Assembly (NCBI GenBank): GCA_023525975.1
Contig: CM042020.1
Span: 15,368,001 to 15,432,000, forward strand
DNA length: 64,000 bases
Reading direction: 5' to 3'
Origin: Smallanthus sonchifolius
Lineage: Eukaryota > Streptophyta > Magnoliopsida > Asterales > Asteraceae
Positions 1-11,151 of the stretch are shown piece by piece. Below the pieces are notes generated by a model, which worked only from the letters and a program-made list of their open reading frames with translations, was not told where the DNA came from and made no database searches. Both the position numbers and the translations under genes were made by a program. Within the stretch, counting starts at the first letter, position 1, and every line of letters starts with the position of its first letter.

Positions 1-195
1 ACTGATGGCAGATTCGGCACGGAAGGATCTCTCCATAATAGGTATCTCTAACAATGCTTATATTCTTTTATCTGTGTCACTTCTTGCAGGGACCAGTTCG
101 TCGAACTTTAGAGCTACGTAAAGATAAGATGAGAATCATCAGAATCAAGTTAGAAATATTTAAAATTGCAGGGATCCTAACTATAACCTACCCTT

Positions 196-738
196 CTTAA
201 CCCATTCAAGCGGCAAGAGTTTCCCATCAGAAATTGAATCTCTCCGGGCAAAGAAGAACTTCCCCTTCCAGTCGGTGTCATTTTGAGTAGCTTTTGGGAT
301 TAGGTGAGTTCGCCTGGACTTAAGCTGAAGGACGAAACAGAGGCTAGCTTAAGGACGCCAATGGTCAGAGAATGAAAAAGCCTTTCAAGAGTAGCCAGGA
401 TTCTCCAAACCTTGGGCATAGTTTGGGAATAACACAAGCCGGTAAGCTTGAAGAAGTCGATGATAAGTGGAGAAAAAAGGATACGACAGACTGAGAGTGA
501 AAGGATACGCGAGAAAGCAAACCCATGTTTTAGAAATCAAATCCGCTTTTGTTCTGGAATCAAAAGGCCTAAAAATGGTTTTTTGAGGAAAAATATTATT
601 TGATTTCAAAAGTTTTATATCGTGATCAGTGAAACAGCAGAGTTCGAGATCAGAATGGTTAAGGATTCCTTGATCAATGAAATCGTCTATCGTTTCAGCA
701 ACGATAGAAGCGGCCGACTTAGTCATTTTCTTACCCAT
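196..738 (-). pseudogene. Fragment of a plant transposon-associated protein (Transposase_28-like)
   Basis: Seen: a 117-codon frame runs from 738 to 385. After a stop near 385 the similarity appears to continue out of frame to about 196, ending in a stretch rich in W, K, F and R (core WKGKFFFARRD). A possible splice donor (GTAGGT) lies near 192. From memory of the family, the WVCF...YPF start and the WK..FFF.RRDS end resemble the plant 'putative gypsy type transposon' domain (Pfam Transposase_28) found in many retroelement ORFs. Function is unknown. The copy has a frameshift and stops. It lies antisense to the LTR-like sequence just to its right, so it may belong to a different insertion. The match is by eye, so confidence is limited. 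Confidence 0.4.
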
Positions 739-963
739 GATAACGAAAGTTTAGAAAGAAAGAAGAAATCAGAAACAAAGATTTTTACCTGCTTCAACCA
801 TGAAGAAGATCAGAATGAGAGAGAAGGAGTAATAATGAATATATCCAGAAAATTACAACGGTTAAATCGCCTTGGAAATCGAGAACGGTCATATCGCTAC
901 CCTATCATCATTTATTTTTATTTGAATTTTAAAATTTTACATATGTCGATGAGATTGACAGCT

Positions 964-1593
964 GTCAAATTTTGGGTACAATTGTTAGGGGTCATTTTAC
1001 AAATAGGGATCATGGATCTTCGACATACTTCGATATCCTGATAGGTTTCAGTATCCTTAATATCCTTATTATCTAACCGTTGTATCTTTCCTCTATCTTG
1101 ATCAATACGCATGTAAAACACGTGAAGTCAATTTAATCCCTGGAGAATCGGTCTGGAAGTTGAAATAAGTGTGTAGAAGACGCGTAGAACGACATCCAAC
1201 AGTTATATTTGAAGACCTGGTCGATTCTGGGATTCTCGGATAGTTAGTTAGTATGATCTCTGTATAAAATCAGCAGCTTGGTCGATTAGAATACACACAA
1301 CAGCGCACTTAGCAATAGAATAAACTCGCAATCAGTCTTGTAACACTTAGATATCGATCATTTGCTGCTCAACACTTGTAATTCTTTACCATTTATTGAA
1401 GTAATGAGGCAGGTGTCGATTTTCACCTCCCGGGGTTTTATGCCGGAGATCCTGAGCTATCAAGGGCTTTCCTCGTAAACATCTGTGTCACTTTTTAGGT
1501 TCTTACCTTGTTTTACACTGATTTTACAAGCACACTACCTCACAAACGAAATTTGGTTACAAAGTTAGTCTTATTAATTTTTACCCGAAACAG
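964..1593 (+). repeat. LTR-like terminus of an element extending past the left edge
   Basis: The right boundary is sharp: the sequence ends in CGAAACA at 1593, and base 1594 resumes the integrase frame of the minus-strand gypsy element. A TATAAAA at 1263 and a U5-like tail with a CTCCCGGGG hairpin suggest plus orientation, which makes this a 3' LTR or solo LTR. The left boundary (TGTCAAAT near 964) is a guess. No polypurine tract or matching TSD was found to its left. It truncates the outer gypsy element and is therefore younger than it. Confidence 0.45.
1263..1269 (+). promoter_or_regulatory. Putative LTR TATA box
   Basis: TATAAAA lies 330 bp before the LTR end, in plus orientation, where the U3/R border is expected. 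It is a sequence match only. Confidence 0.3.
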
Positions 1594-3560
1594 TATGCAG
1601 TACTCATATCCAACCGAGTACCCAAGGCTTTCTGTAAGGATTGCCAGAATCGGGATGTAAATCGACTATCCCTATCCGAAATGATGGAGATTGGCACTCC
1701 ATGTCTCGCGACTACTTCCTTCAAGTAAATTTTGGTTAGCTTCTCCATCTTGTTTGTTTCTTTAATGGGAAGGAAGTGTGTAGATTTTGTTAGCCTGTCG
1801 ACAATTACCCAGATTGTGTCATAACCGTTAGAGGCCCTGGGCAATTTCGTGATGAAGTCCATTGAAATATGTTTCCACTTCCACTGTGGAATCTCTGGTT
1901 GTTGGAGTAACCCTGATGGTTTCTGATACTCCACTTTGACCTTAAAGCGGGTCAAGCATTTACTGACGTAGGTAGCAATTTCGGCTTTCATGTTAGGCCA
2001 CCAATAATGCTCCTTGAGGTCATGGTACATTTTTTCAGCACCGGGGTGAATCGAGTACCTGGACTTATGTGCTTCGTCCATCACTAGATCCCTTAGATTC
2101 CCAAAGTTCGGTACCCAAATCCGATCCATGAAGTAACGAATGTCATCATATTTGACCTCAAATTGCTTGTCCATACCTCGTAAGGACTCATGGCATAGGT
2201 TCACCTCCTTGATTGCTTCGAGTTGGGTGTCACGGATTTGTATGGATAAATTCGTGTGGATGGTCAACTGTAACGCCCGTACTCGTCGCGGCTTGGGTTG
2301 ATCTTTCCTGCTCAAGGCATCAGCAACGACGTTTGCCTTTCCAGGATGGTAACGGATGGTGCAATCGTAGTCATTTAGCAATTCGACCCATCGACGCTGC
2401 CTCATGTTAAGCTCCTTCTGTTGGAAGATGTGTTGAAGGCTTTTGTGATCGGTGAAAATTGTACATTTTGTGCCATACAGGTAGCGTCTCCAAATCTTGA
2501 GTGCGAATACTACCGCTCCCAACTCCAAGTCATGGGTAGTGTAGTCTTTCTCGTGCACTTTCAGTTGTCGAGAAGCATAGGCAATGACCTTCTCTCTTTG
2601 CATCGACACACAGCCGAGTCCCTGATGGGACGCATCGCAGTACACCACGAAATCGTCTGTTCCTTCCGGTAGTGACAGGATTGGCGCGCTGCAAAGTTTT
2701 TGTTTGAGTAACTGAAAAACGGTTTCTACCTTGTCGTTCCATTCATATTTCTTATCCTTGTGCATGAGATTAGTGAGGGGTTGGGCTATCTTAGAGATAT
2801 TTTCGATGAATCGTCGATAATAGCCCGCAAGACCTAAGAACTGTCGCACCTCAGTCGGAGTCCTAGGTGCCTCCCAATTCTTAATCACCTCGATTTTGGA
2901 TGGGTCAACATGTATGCCCTTCTCGTTGCCCACGTGTCCAAGGAATTGTACTTCTCGAATCCAAAAATCTCACTTCGAGAACTTGGCGTACAATTTCTCC
3001 TCCTTTAGTAACTCCATGATTAACTTCAGATGCTCGGCATGCTCCTCCTAACTCCATGAGTATATCAGAATATCGTCTATGAACATAATCATAAACTTGT
3101 CCAAGTAGGGTTTGCACACTCGGTTCATGAGGTACATGAATACCGCCGGTTCATTGTTAACCCAAATGGCATGACCATGAACTCGTAGTGTCTGTAACGA
3201 GTTCGGAAAGCGGTCTTTGGAATGTCATCTTCCTGGATCCTTAGCTGATGGTATCCCGACCGCATATCGATCTTCGAGTAATAGCTCGACCCTTGTAATT
3301 GATTGAATAGGTCGTCGATCCCTGTTAGTGGATATCAGTTCTTGATCGTCACCTTTTTCAATTCTCGATAGTCGATGCACATACGGAACGATCTGTCTTT
3401 CTTCTTAACAAACAATATCGGTGCTCCCCAAGGCGAGAAGCTTGGTCTGATGAAACCTTTGTCTAACAGTTCTTGTAATTGGTTAGACAATTCCCGCATT
3501 TCAGATGGCGCCAGTCGGTAAGGTGACCTTGCTATCGGAGCAGCTCCTGGTGTGAGATCG
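1594..3560 (-). pseudogene. gypsy pol: reverse transcriptase, RNase H, truncated integrase
   Basis: From right to left: the RT N-terminus with YRLAPSEM, FIRPS.SPWGAP and MCIDYREL (3540-3340); the active site FIDDIL near 3080; RNase H with VVYCDAS.QGLG near 2650 and TDHKSL near 2445; the integrase zinc finger near 2070-1950; and the integrase core with MDFITKLP and SDRDSRFTS. The longest open part is 2933-1594; RT upstream of it is broken by frameshifts near 3160 and 2990. The second zinc-finger Cys pair reads CLTRF where the intact neighbours read CLTCS. Catalytic residues D and D of integrase are present, but the Glu lies beyond the break. The protein would have replicated and integrated the element; this copy cannot. 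Confidence 0.88.
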
Positions 3561-3568
3561 ATCCGGAA

Positions 3569-4171
3569 CTAGACTTGCCGTTGCGGTAGAAGTCCGGGCA
3601 AATCGTCAGGAAATACTTTCGGGTAATCTTCGACGATCGGTATATCTTCAATCTTCCTTTCTTCTGCTTTCTTTTCTTTCACATGCGCTAGGATCGCATG
3701 GTAACCCTTTCGCAAGTACTTCCGGGCCTTCATGCAGGTAATGATCCTTAGTACGGTACCACTTCGTTCTCCTTGAATGGTCAGTGGTTCCCCGTCCGGC
3801 AGTGGAATGCGGACTATCTTCTCATGAAAAACAATTTCGGCTCGGTTCTTAGACAAATAGTCCATGCCGACAACTATGTCGAAGCTTCCCAATGTTACCG
3901 GAAATAAGTCTATAGTGAAAGAGTGACCGGCTAATGTTAAGACACAACCGGGAATCACTTGTTCTGTCTCTATTAGTTTACCATCTGCTAATTCTACCGT
4001 ATATAGGTAATCTAGAGCGATCGGAGTAATACCAAGTAATGAACTAAACTCAGTAGATACAAAGCTTTTATCAGCACCCGTGTCAAGCAAGATAGAAGCA
4101 TAACAGTTGTTTACGAGAAACGTACCAGTAACAATGTTGGGGTCTTGTCTAGCCTCGCCGGCTCCAATCAC
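3569..4171 (-). pseudogene. gypsy aspartic protease and linker to RT
   Basis: This is a 200-codon open stretch. ILLDTGADKSFVS, with the catalytic Asp near residue 30, and GSFDIVVGMDYLSKN are retropepsin hallmarks of Tekay-type polyproteins. The linker SVQDIPIV-like region and VFPDDLPGL lead into RT and match the intact element at 44300-44830. The frame ends at a stop where RT should follow directly, so the polyprotein is broken here. The protease would have cut the Gag-Pol precursor inside the particle. Confidence 0.82.
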
Positions 4172-4351
4172 AAACGCCCTGCCCCGAGCATTTGTATTTC
4201 AAGGCCTCCGATTCTTTGGGCAGTCCTTGTGGAAATGTCCGGGATTACCGCACCTGAAACATCAGCGGTTTCTCCCCGCCAGTTGGGGCTTGTTCAACTA
4301 AACGACAGTTCTGGGCAGTGTGGCCAAAACGCTTGCATTTATGACAACGGG
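4172..4351 (-). pseudogene. gypsy gag 3' part with CCHC knuckles (after the nested insertion)
   Basis: On the minus strand just left of the insertion boundary the frame encodes the rest of one knuckle (CKRFGHTAQNC). A second knuckle follows in a shifted frame (CFRCGNPGHFHKDC), then a TGA near 4197. Knuckles of this kind bind the RNA genome in Gag. The first Cys of the split knuckle lies at the junction with 12787, showing that the insertion hit the knuckle itself. Confidence 0.78.
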
Positions 4352-5986
4352 TGATGTCGTCCAGACGGTCAATTTAAAAACTACTAACACCTAACCTATA
4401 CTCCTGAGTAATAAAAGTAATGCCTATGAACTAAACCGCACTGACAGGCAAGTGTACCTATCGAGTGTAGCACAGCTTAACGGTAAACTGAGTTATCAAA
4501 CCCTAGAGACACTAAACAGCTAATACAAGACTCTGACTCGGACTAAAGGTTGATTTGGTTTGGGGGGTTTACTACACTACTGATTATCACTAAGAATGCA
4601 ATAAAAAAGGTCGACTCAACTATCAAGACAAGAGCTAAGATGAAATCAAGAGATGGGAAGAATACCACCTAGGTCAGAATCCTACTTGCAAAGCACAACT
4701 TCTAACGGTTCTGGAAACTAAGATGGATCTGGGTTTCTAAGGATGACAACTAAAGACTACCTAGTGGATCCCTAATCACTCTCGGGGTGTCACCAACTAA
4801 GCTACCCAAAGATGTACTAAACTCACCAGATGGTCGGATCACCTCTCGGGTATTTAAAACAAATGACAATGTACCCTAAAGAAAGATCACCTTTCAGTAT
4901 CACTGTCCACGATACATTCAAAGAATGCATAGGGTAATCTTAGGATAAGAACTATGACATGAACTAGCAAAAATCACTAAACACCTAATACTAACATCCT
5001 CTCAGATTGTTAACACTCGGATTCCTAATGACGAAGACTAGACAACTAATTCTCACCTCTCGGGTATCGAACTAGGACACACACTCAATTAAAATCAAGG
5101 ATTAACCAATACTCCTATGGATTACTACGTCTAGCAAACCACTTAGGTCACAAGCAATACGCAACCAACCTAAACATGCATCTATTTATGAAAGACATTC
5201 AACAAGATAACATGAGGAACATTAATCAACACCAAATCAGAATAAAGCATGCTATATTGTCACAATTAATATCCAAAGATCGCTTACAAAATCATTCAAC
5301 CATCATATAGATCCAAAACCGGATAAAAATCTAAACGTTACGCATATTCATCAATTGACTCAGGCAGTATCAAAGATCTAGCCAACATACATGCTTAAAA
5401 CATTCAAAACAGAAGTAATAGACATAGTAATGGTTTCAATCAGACAAATCAAGATCAAACGAAAGAGAATTGGAACCCAAAAATCTATCTCTAACCACCT
5501 CGTATCCTAAAGCTCCATACTTTGACTCCAATTAGCTTATTCTCTCCCAAAATCACCAAAGAACTCCCTCTGGACGGCAAAGATACGAACTTTTTTTAAA
5601 GAATGGGATTGCAAAACATTAAATATCGATTTTTAGGGTTTTCTCGGAAATTATGTCTTTCGCGTACCGTGAAAGAAATAGGCCAGGCCTTCGCGTACCG
5701 CGAAGGCCAAAGTAGTCGCGCGGGTTTCTGGATTTCCTCGCGTACCGCGAAGGTTTATTCTCTGGTCTTCGCGTACCGCGAGGGAATGGAATTTCATATT
5801 TTTGACTTTTAATTCTTGGACTTCTTCTCTTGCTCGGTTTCTCAACGTATTCACTTGTATTCTTCCCGAGCTCCTGTAAACATACAATAGACTCAAATGT
5901 ACATCAAAACGACTCAAAACAAACACAAAACTAATTAAAGACGTACTAAAAAAATGGAATAAAGATGTGTGCTTTGCACTACATCA
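4352..5986 (-). repeat. 3' LTR of the nested Athila-related element
   Basis: This is a direct copy of 11152-12786 with the same length. It begins TGATGTCG and ends TGCACTACATCA; the ends form a 6-bp inverted repeat. The four-copy palindrome cluster lies near its right end (5657-5784). Confidence 0.9.
5657..5784. repeat. Palindrome cluster CCTTCGCGTACCGCGAAGG, 4 copies
   Basis: Copies start near 5657, 5688, 5737 and 5767. Arms TTCGCG/CGCGAA flank a TAC loop; flanking arm bases co-vary (CTTTCG with GAAAG, CCTTCG with GAAGG). The spaced units are separated by ordinary sequence and do not form a tandem array. Confidence 0.8.
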
Positions 5987-8050
5987 AACATCCCCACACT
6001 TAACATTTTTTCATCCTCTAAAAAGTCTGTAATTGGAATCATAACTGGCATCTAACTAACAAACATCAATTACCAATTAGCAAAACATACTCACGCGTTA
6101 AAAAGCAACAATCAGTATTTCTGTCCGATTAGACCCAAGCACCAACTTTCTAGCCCCCGTTACGTGTTCTAATTTTACATTACCAAGCATATCAATCAAT
6201 CTATGTGACTCACTCTCAAAGTTACAGCTCTACCTAATCCCGTCTCACGATTATTTCTAGGCACGGATTAAACCATATAGATTTACCATACCACGTAAAC
6301 TAAAATTTACAGGTTTCAGAAATCAGATGAAATATGAATGAATGGATGATAATGAGCATTAATAAGCAAATGAACTTCATCTAGAGGCGTTTCAACCAAA
6401 TCACTATCCCGAAAGGTAACACATAGACTAAGTCATAACAATGAAGCACATAAGAATCAACCCAGTGGTGTTTCAATCAGGCTGGAACCCGACGTGTGAC
6501 ACATAGATGAAACTTAGATTTCAATCAAATAAGCTCAAGAATTATGGACTTATGGATGCGGGCGCCACCAAAACTCGGATTTATTCTCATAAAAAGAGAA
6601 TGGTGTGCCAAAATATTTCAAAAACCTCTAAATTTTAACTTAACGTGGTACCTATCATCCTATGTTGACAGTTTCAGTATTATCATTACCCTAAGATGAA
6701 TACCTACAAGAAATCATGATTTTATTCAATTATTAATCTTATTTAACACAAACAGGCTATTTAAGCTATTCAAGCTGGCTGGGTCTACTAAAACATCACA
6801 AATTAAACACATTTTCAATTATTTAATCATTTAAACTCAACAAGCAGATCCAGTTGTACTATCATTTTCCAAGTATAAGCAGTTATTTCCAAGGACATTT
6901 TTCAAAAAAAATTTAATTTTTTTTGTATTTTTGAATTTTTATAAACAAGACAAACTAACTAAACTAGACACTCACATCCCTATACTTGAAAGACACATTG
7001 TCCTCAATGTGAAGTAAAACACAACTAAAAATAAAAATGCAAAAATAAAACAAAACAGGAAGCGACTTAGCTGGTAATGAGATGCTCAAAAATGAATCCA
7101 ACTTCGTTCTTCCTCTTGTGCACCGTATAGCATTTCGGTCGCGGTTGCACATATCTGCCGGGCTGCTCATAAAATATCAGGATCACTCCGTCCGAATGGA
7201 GATTGAGTACGGACAGAATGATGTGCACCTGCAAAATAGAACACAAACATACACGCAGTATCAAACTGACTCAAATTAAAATACAAGACTCAAGTTAAAA
7301 GTAACGACTCACTAAGACTCTGGATAGAAGAGGGAAATGTACTCAATGCGTGGCAAACACATAGAAATGAAAGCCACAGCAAGGTCGGTCATCGATCACA
7401 AACGGTTTCAAAGTCTCCCATGGTCGTGGTGGATGGTAAATTATATGGATGATGGATTGTGGATGAATGATGATGGATGATACTGATAATGGAGGATGTG
7501 GTGGCGGATGAACGGTGATAGTGGTGGTGATGAAAAACCATGTGAATCAAAGGCAAGAAAGGCAAGTCCAGGCGCCCCCCACGCACCACGAAGAAGTCCA
7601 GACCACTCCTCGCGTACCGCGAGGAGTCAGAATTTTAGCTGGCCAAAATATTCATCTCTCGCGTACCGCGAAGGAATCCCTTTCCTTTCTCGCGTATCGC
7701 GAGGGACCGATATTCACAGAAAGTTAAGAACGTTTTTCATTTTTTATACTAGTAAATTTTTGCCTCTCAAAAATATTTTTCACCCAATCCTCACTAAAAA
7801 CATGACCCAAGCATAAAAACAAATGTAAAAATACCTGGAACTTCATTCCCGACGATTTTCCTCACCGAATCAAGCGCGAATCCCTGCAAAACATGACACA
7901 AACAAAACACACAAACTGAAAAACATAGAAAAAGACACGGACTCAAACCAAGTAATGCATACAAACTCTACATCCCGGGCACTTGCCCGAGATTCTAGTA
8001 AGCCTATCAGGAGGCTTCTCCTTAATCCTAACCGGTACCACTTTCATCCT
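5987..8050 (-). other. Non-coding 3' internal region of the nested element
   Basis: No credible ORF is present. The bases next to the LTR, read on the minus strand, are AAGTGTGGGGATGT (5987-6001), a likely polypurine tract. Near 6990-7012 the minus strand has CATTGAGGACAATGT followed by TATAGGG, a motif shared with the Athila-type fragment at 19701-19735. An ATGGATG-rich simple stretch lies at about 7425-7520, with a palindrome cluster at 7606-7705. The rest is AT-rich with no recognised content. Confidence 0.6.
7606..7705. repeat. Internal palindrome cluster, 3 copies
   Basis: The same CTCGCGTACCGCGAG core as in the LTRs of this element occurs near 7606, 7657 and 7689. This region is outside the LTRs, so the motif was gained or kept independently in internal DNA. 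Confidence 0.75.
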
Positions 8051-9097
8051 TCACGGTCTACCGGTCCTCCACAGCCTCATCAAGCTCCTATTTCTATTAA
8101 ACTCTAAATGTATATCATATGCACCAATCCAGTCTTTCCACCACAACTTAAATCTACCCTGTCCAAAGATCACCTGGTTCAAGTACTTCAGCAACCTGTC
8201 ACCCCTAAACATCCCCACACTTGGGGTTTTCACTCTCTCTAGATTAACAAACTCACTCAACTCTCGGAGTTTCTTATGGGGTGGCCTATATTTAGGGGAT
8301 GACTCGGCTTCTATCCCCTCAGCATAGACACATGTACACGTTAAAGGCTCAATATGTGATATCACTAAAGATGTGGCCTCTAACCTCTCGCCTGGATCCT
8401 CATGATCCTCAACTCTCTCCACTATAGGTGGCTCACAAACTATCTTCCCCACTTGTGCTAATATCTCACTTAAGCTGAAATCATCATCGCTAGCATCTAA
8501 GAATGAGGACCCTACTAATTTCTTTTCAAACTCCTCCAACCAATCCGGAGGCTCCTCAATCTTTCCTTCTTCATCCCTTTCAACATCATCCTCTCCTGGA
8601 TTAGAGTCCCTATGTGCGTCCACAAAGGCATCAAGCATGCACACAGAGTGGCTATGCTCGCCAACATCCTTCACGGACTGTGTAGCATCGAATGTAATAG
8701 ACTCATCCCCCACATGAAGTGTGAGTTTCTCGTCAAAGACATCAATCATTGCCTTGGCAGAACGCAGGAACGGGCGTCCTAGGATGAGTGGGACTCTATC
8801 ATCCACTTCCATATCCAGGATGACAAAATCCATGGGGAAAAAAAACTTACCGACTTTCACTAAAAGATTCTCTACAATTCACCGTGGATACTTGACTGAG
8901 TGGTCATCCAAGGAAATGCTCATGCGCGTCGGCTGCAGTTCACCTAGGTCTAGCTGCTTATAAACAGAATATGGCATCAGATTGATGCTATCACCCAGAT
9001 CATCCAACGCGTGGTTTAGATGCAAACCGCCAAACAGACACGGGATCGTGAAAGGACCCGAATCCGCCATCTTCTCCGGCAGTTTGTTCTGCACCAC
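8051..9097 (-). pseudogene. Athila/Tat-type retroviral-like aspartic protease
   Basis: The upstream half (9097-8879) has MADSGPFTIPC, then LDDLGDSINLMPYSV, where D-L-G replaces the usual D-T/S-G as is typical of Athila/Tat proteases. It ends near SIKYPR-like DHSVKYPR. After a frameshift near 8870 the second half (8860-8051) has FVILDMEVD, VPLILGRPFL and KLTLHVGDE. An acidic linker rich in D and E follows, with WWKDWIGAYDIHLEFNRN near its end and then a stop. No RT follows. The protease would process Gag. The frameshift makes this copy inactive. Confidence 0.8.
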
Positions 9098-10014
9098 AGC
9101 AGAACATTGCTCACTAAGTGAGACTTCAGAGATCCCCCTAGCTTCTTCTTGTTGGAAAGAAGATCTTTCAGAAATTTTTCATACTTAGGCATGTGCTGGA
9201 GGACCTCTATAAACGGGAGATTGACCTTGAGTTGTTTAAACATATCAAGGAAAGTACCGTATTTCCTAGCATTCTTATATGACAGCAAGCGCGCTGGATA
9301 GGGAACACGACTCAAGTCAACCTCGGGGGAATTCAACTCCACCCCCTTCTTCTTCTCCTCTGCCTTCTCGGCAGGCACCTCAACTACTATCTCCTCGTCC
9401 ATCTTGGCATCGATCACAGCGAATCGAGCTCTCCATTCAATCATCTTGACCTCCTCAGGTGACGGAATGTTATGCCCAATGGAGTGGGAGTCATCCTCTA
9501 CAACCTCTTTCTTCTCCATACTCCTAACTAACACGGCCATCACTGAAGCGTTAGAACTCTTATAGGCCGCAGATGCTTCACTCTGCCTCTCATTCAAGCT
9601 CCTTGCGATGTCTCCTACCGTGCGCTGCAAATCCTGGAATGCCGATTGTTGATTTTTTAAGAGTGTCATGGCTATCTAATCTCTGCCTAGCATCCCTGTC
9701 ATTCTGGACTAGGTGTGCAAGCATTTTTGTCTGGTCCTCAATCATCTCCTTTATCTTCTTGGTATCGACACTGCTTCCCGAGCTAGCTTCTGCTTCTCCT
9801 CCTCCTTGCTGCTATTGCTGGCGACCGTTAAACCCAGGTGGGTTATTTCCAGATCTCCATCCCGAGCCGAATGAATTATTGTAATTTTTATATCCTCGGT
9901 TCTGGTACTGGTTGCTAGCATAGCTCACATGCACATGATTATTCACTGGGCAATATCTGGTGTCGTTGCCTCCCCTTCACACCTCACACCTAAGAGCACT
10001 GAGCTTCAGCTCCT
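9098..10014 (-). pseudogene. Gag C-terminal half of the nested element
   Basis: Minus-strand reading gives a degenerate zinc-finger region near 10000-9970 (CEV...CPV), then an N/Q/G-rich stretch and a helix (KKIKEMIEDQTKMLAHLVQNDRDA). From 9669 an open frame holds QQSAFQDLQRTVGDIARSLN, VPYPARL and FLDMFKQLKVNLPFIEVLQ, ending in MPKYEKFLKDLLSNKKKLG, a hallmark of the Athila/Tat Gag-protease junction. Stops near 9995 and 9815 and a frameshift near 9110 break it. Confidence 0.75.
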
Positions 10015-10797
10015 TTATCTCGTTAGCCATTGTGTGAGTGCAGCAGCCACACTAGTATTAGGAGTGACCTGATGCACACCTCTTGAAGAAGAGGCTGGTG
10101 CTCTGGCAGTAGGAATGGAATTCCTAACAGAACGTGGATGCTGTTTTTCGGCTTGAGCGAAGCTCTCGAACATCTCCTCACACTCATCCGGCTCGATTTT
10201 ATCCATGATATGGCCTCCCGCAGCTGTGTTGAACATTTGCTGCTTCTCGAAGGTGAGACCATTGTAGAACTTCTCCACTATCGCCAAGTCTGACAGACCG
10301 TGCTGGGGACATCGGCTCAACAGCGGTTTGAACCGCTCCCAGGCCATGTGATAGGGCTCGTCGGAATCCATCCAGAAGGAGTGGATCTGATCCCTAAGGC
10401 GAGCGGCCCTGGGAGGTGGATAGTACTTTTTGAAGAACTTGGCTTCGAGATCATCCCCTGTGGTGATCGAGTTGTCTGGCAGAGTGTGAAGCCAAGTAGA
10501 AGCATGCCTAGAGAGGGACAATGGGAAGAGACGCAAGTAGATTGCGTCCTTAGACACACCCGTGATGTTAAACATATCACATATCCGCGCGAAGGGGGAC
10601 ACATGTCTGGGTGCATCCTCATCCTCTAGGCCATGAAATTGAGTGGCATGAGTGATCGTACTCATGACATGTGATGGGACCTGCCAAGAATTTGTGGTCA
10701 GAATAGCGGGGCGTGTGATCGAAGATCTCGCGCCAGTGATCCCATCACTGACCCTCTGGTGTACTGTACGCCTCGCTGGTGGATCAGCGTCGCCCAT
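10015..10797 (-). pseudogene. Gag N-terminal half (Retrotrans_gag domain)
   Basis: A 260-codon frame begins MGDADPPARR at 10797, about 330 bp inside the PBS, which fits a gag start. The Retrotrans_gag core spans roughly residues 55-190: FPLSLSRHASTWLHTLP, LEAKFFKKYYPP and FYNGL. Gag forms the particle. The frame is open here but ends at 10015, before the rest of Gag, so the full protein is interrupted. Confidence 0.82.
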
Positions 10798-11127
10798 GGT
10801 AGGAAATGGAATTGGGCTAGGAGAACGTACCTAGTTGCTGCAGAATGCTTTCAAACGCTCCCAAAAGTCACGGGTGCGCTCATGCAGCTCTCGTTCGGGC
10901 TCCTGAAAAGCAGAATATGGTGGTGATCCCTACGAACGAGTGTAGTGCATAATCCGAAAGACTCTAGAAGGAAACAGAACAAAGACTCAAAGACACACAG
11001 AAAGACTCGATTCTAAATTAGACACTCAGATAGGACTCACAAGTAGCACACAAGACTCAAAAGAAAAAAAAACAAACCAAAAATCACTAAAAGAACTAGT
11101 CAAAGCTAATATTGCTATTGCCATGTG

Positions 11128-11145
11128 TCCCCGGCAACGGCGCCA
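11128..11145 (-). other. Primer-binding site for tRNA-Asp
   Basis: On the minus strand this reads TGGCGCCGTTGCCGGGGA, six bases inside the 5' LTR end at 11152. It is complementary to the 3' end of plant tRNA-Asp(GTC), from general knowledge of that tRNA. This PBS is typical of Athila-like elements. The 330 bp to gag (10798-11127) look like an untranslated leader. Confidence 0.88.
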
Positions 11146-11151
11146 AAAACT

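Noticed and set aside
5657..5784. CRISPR-like array
   Set aside because: Units are palindromes with irregular spacing in a plant retrotransposon; there are no cas genes and no constant spacers.
7389..7589. 66-codon H/S-rich ORF on the minus strand
   Set aside because: It is produced by the ATGGATG simple repeat.
11128..11145. Possible tRNA-Asp gene fragment
   Set aside because: Only 18 bases match the tRNA 3' end and they lie next to an LTR, so this is a primer-binding site.
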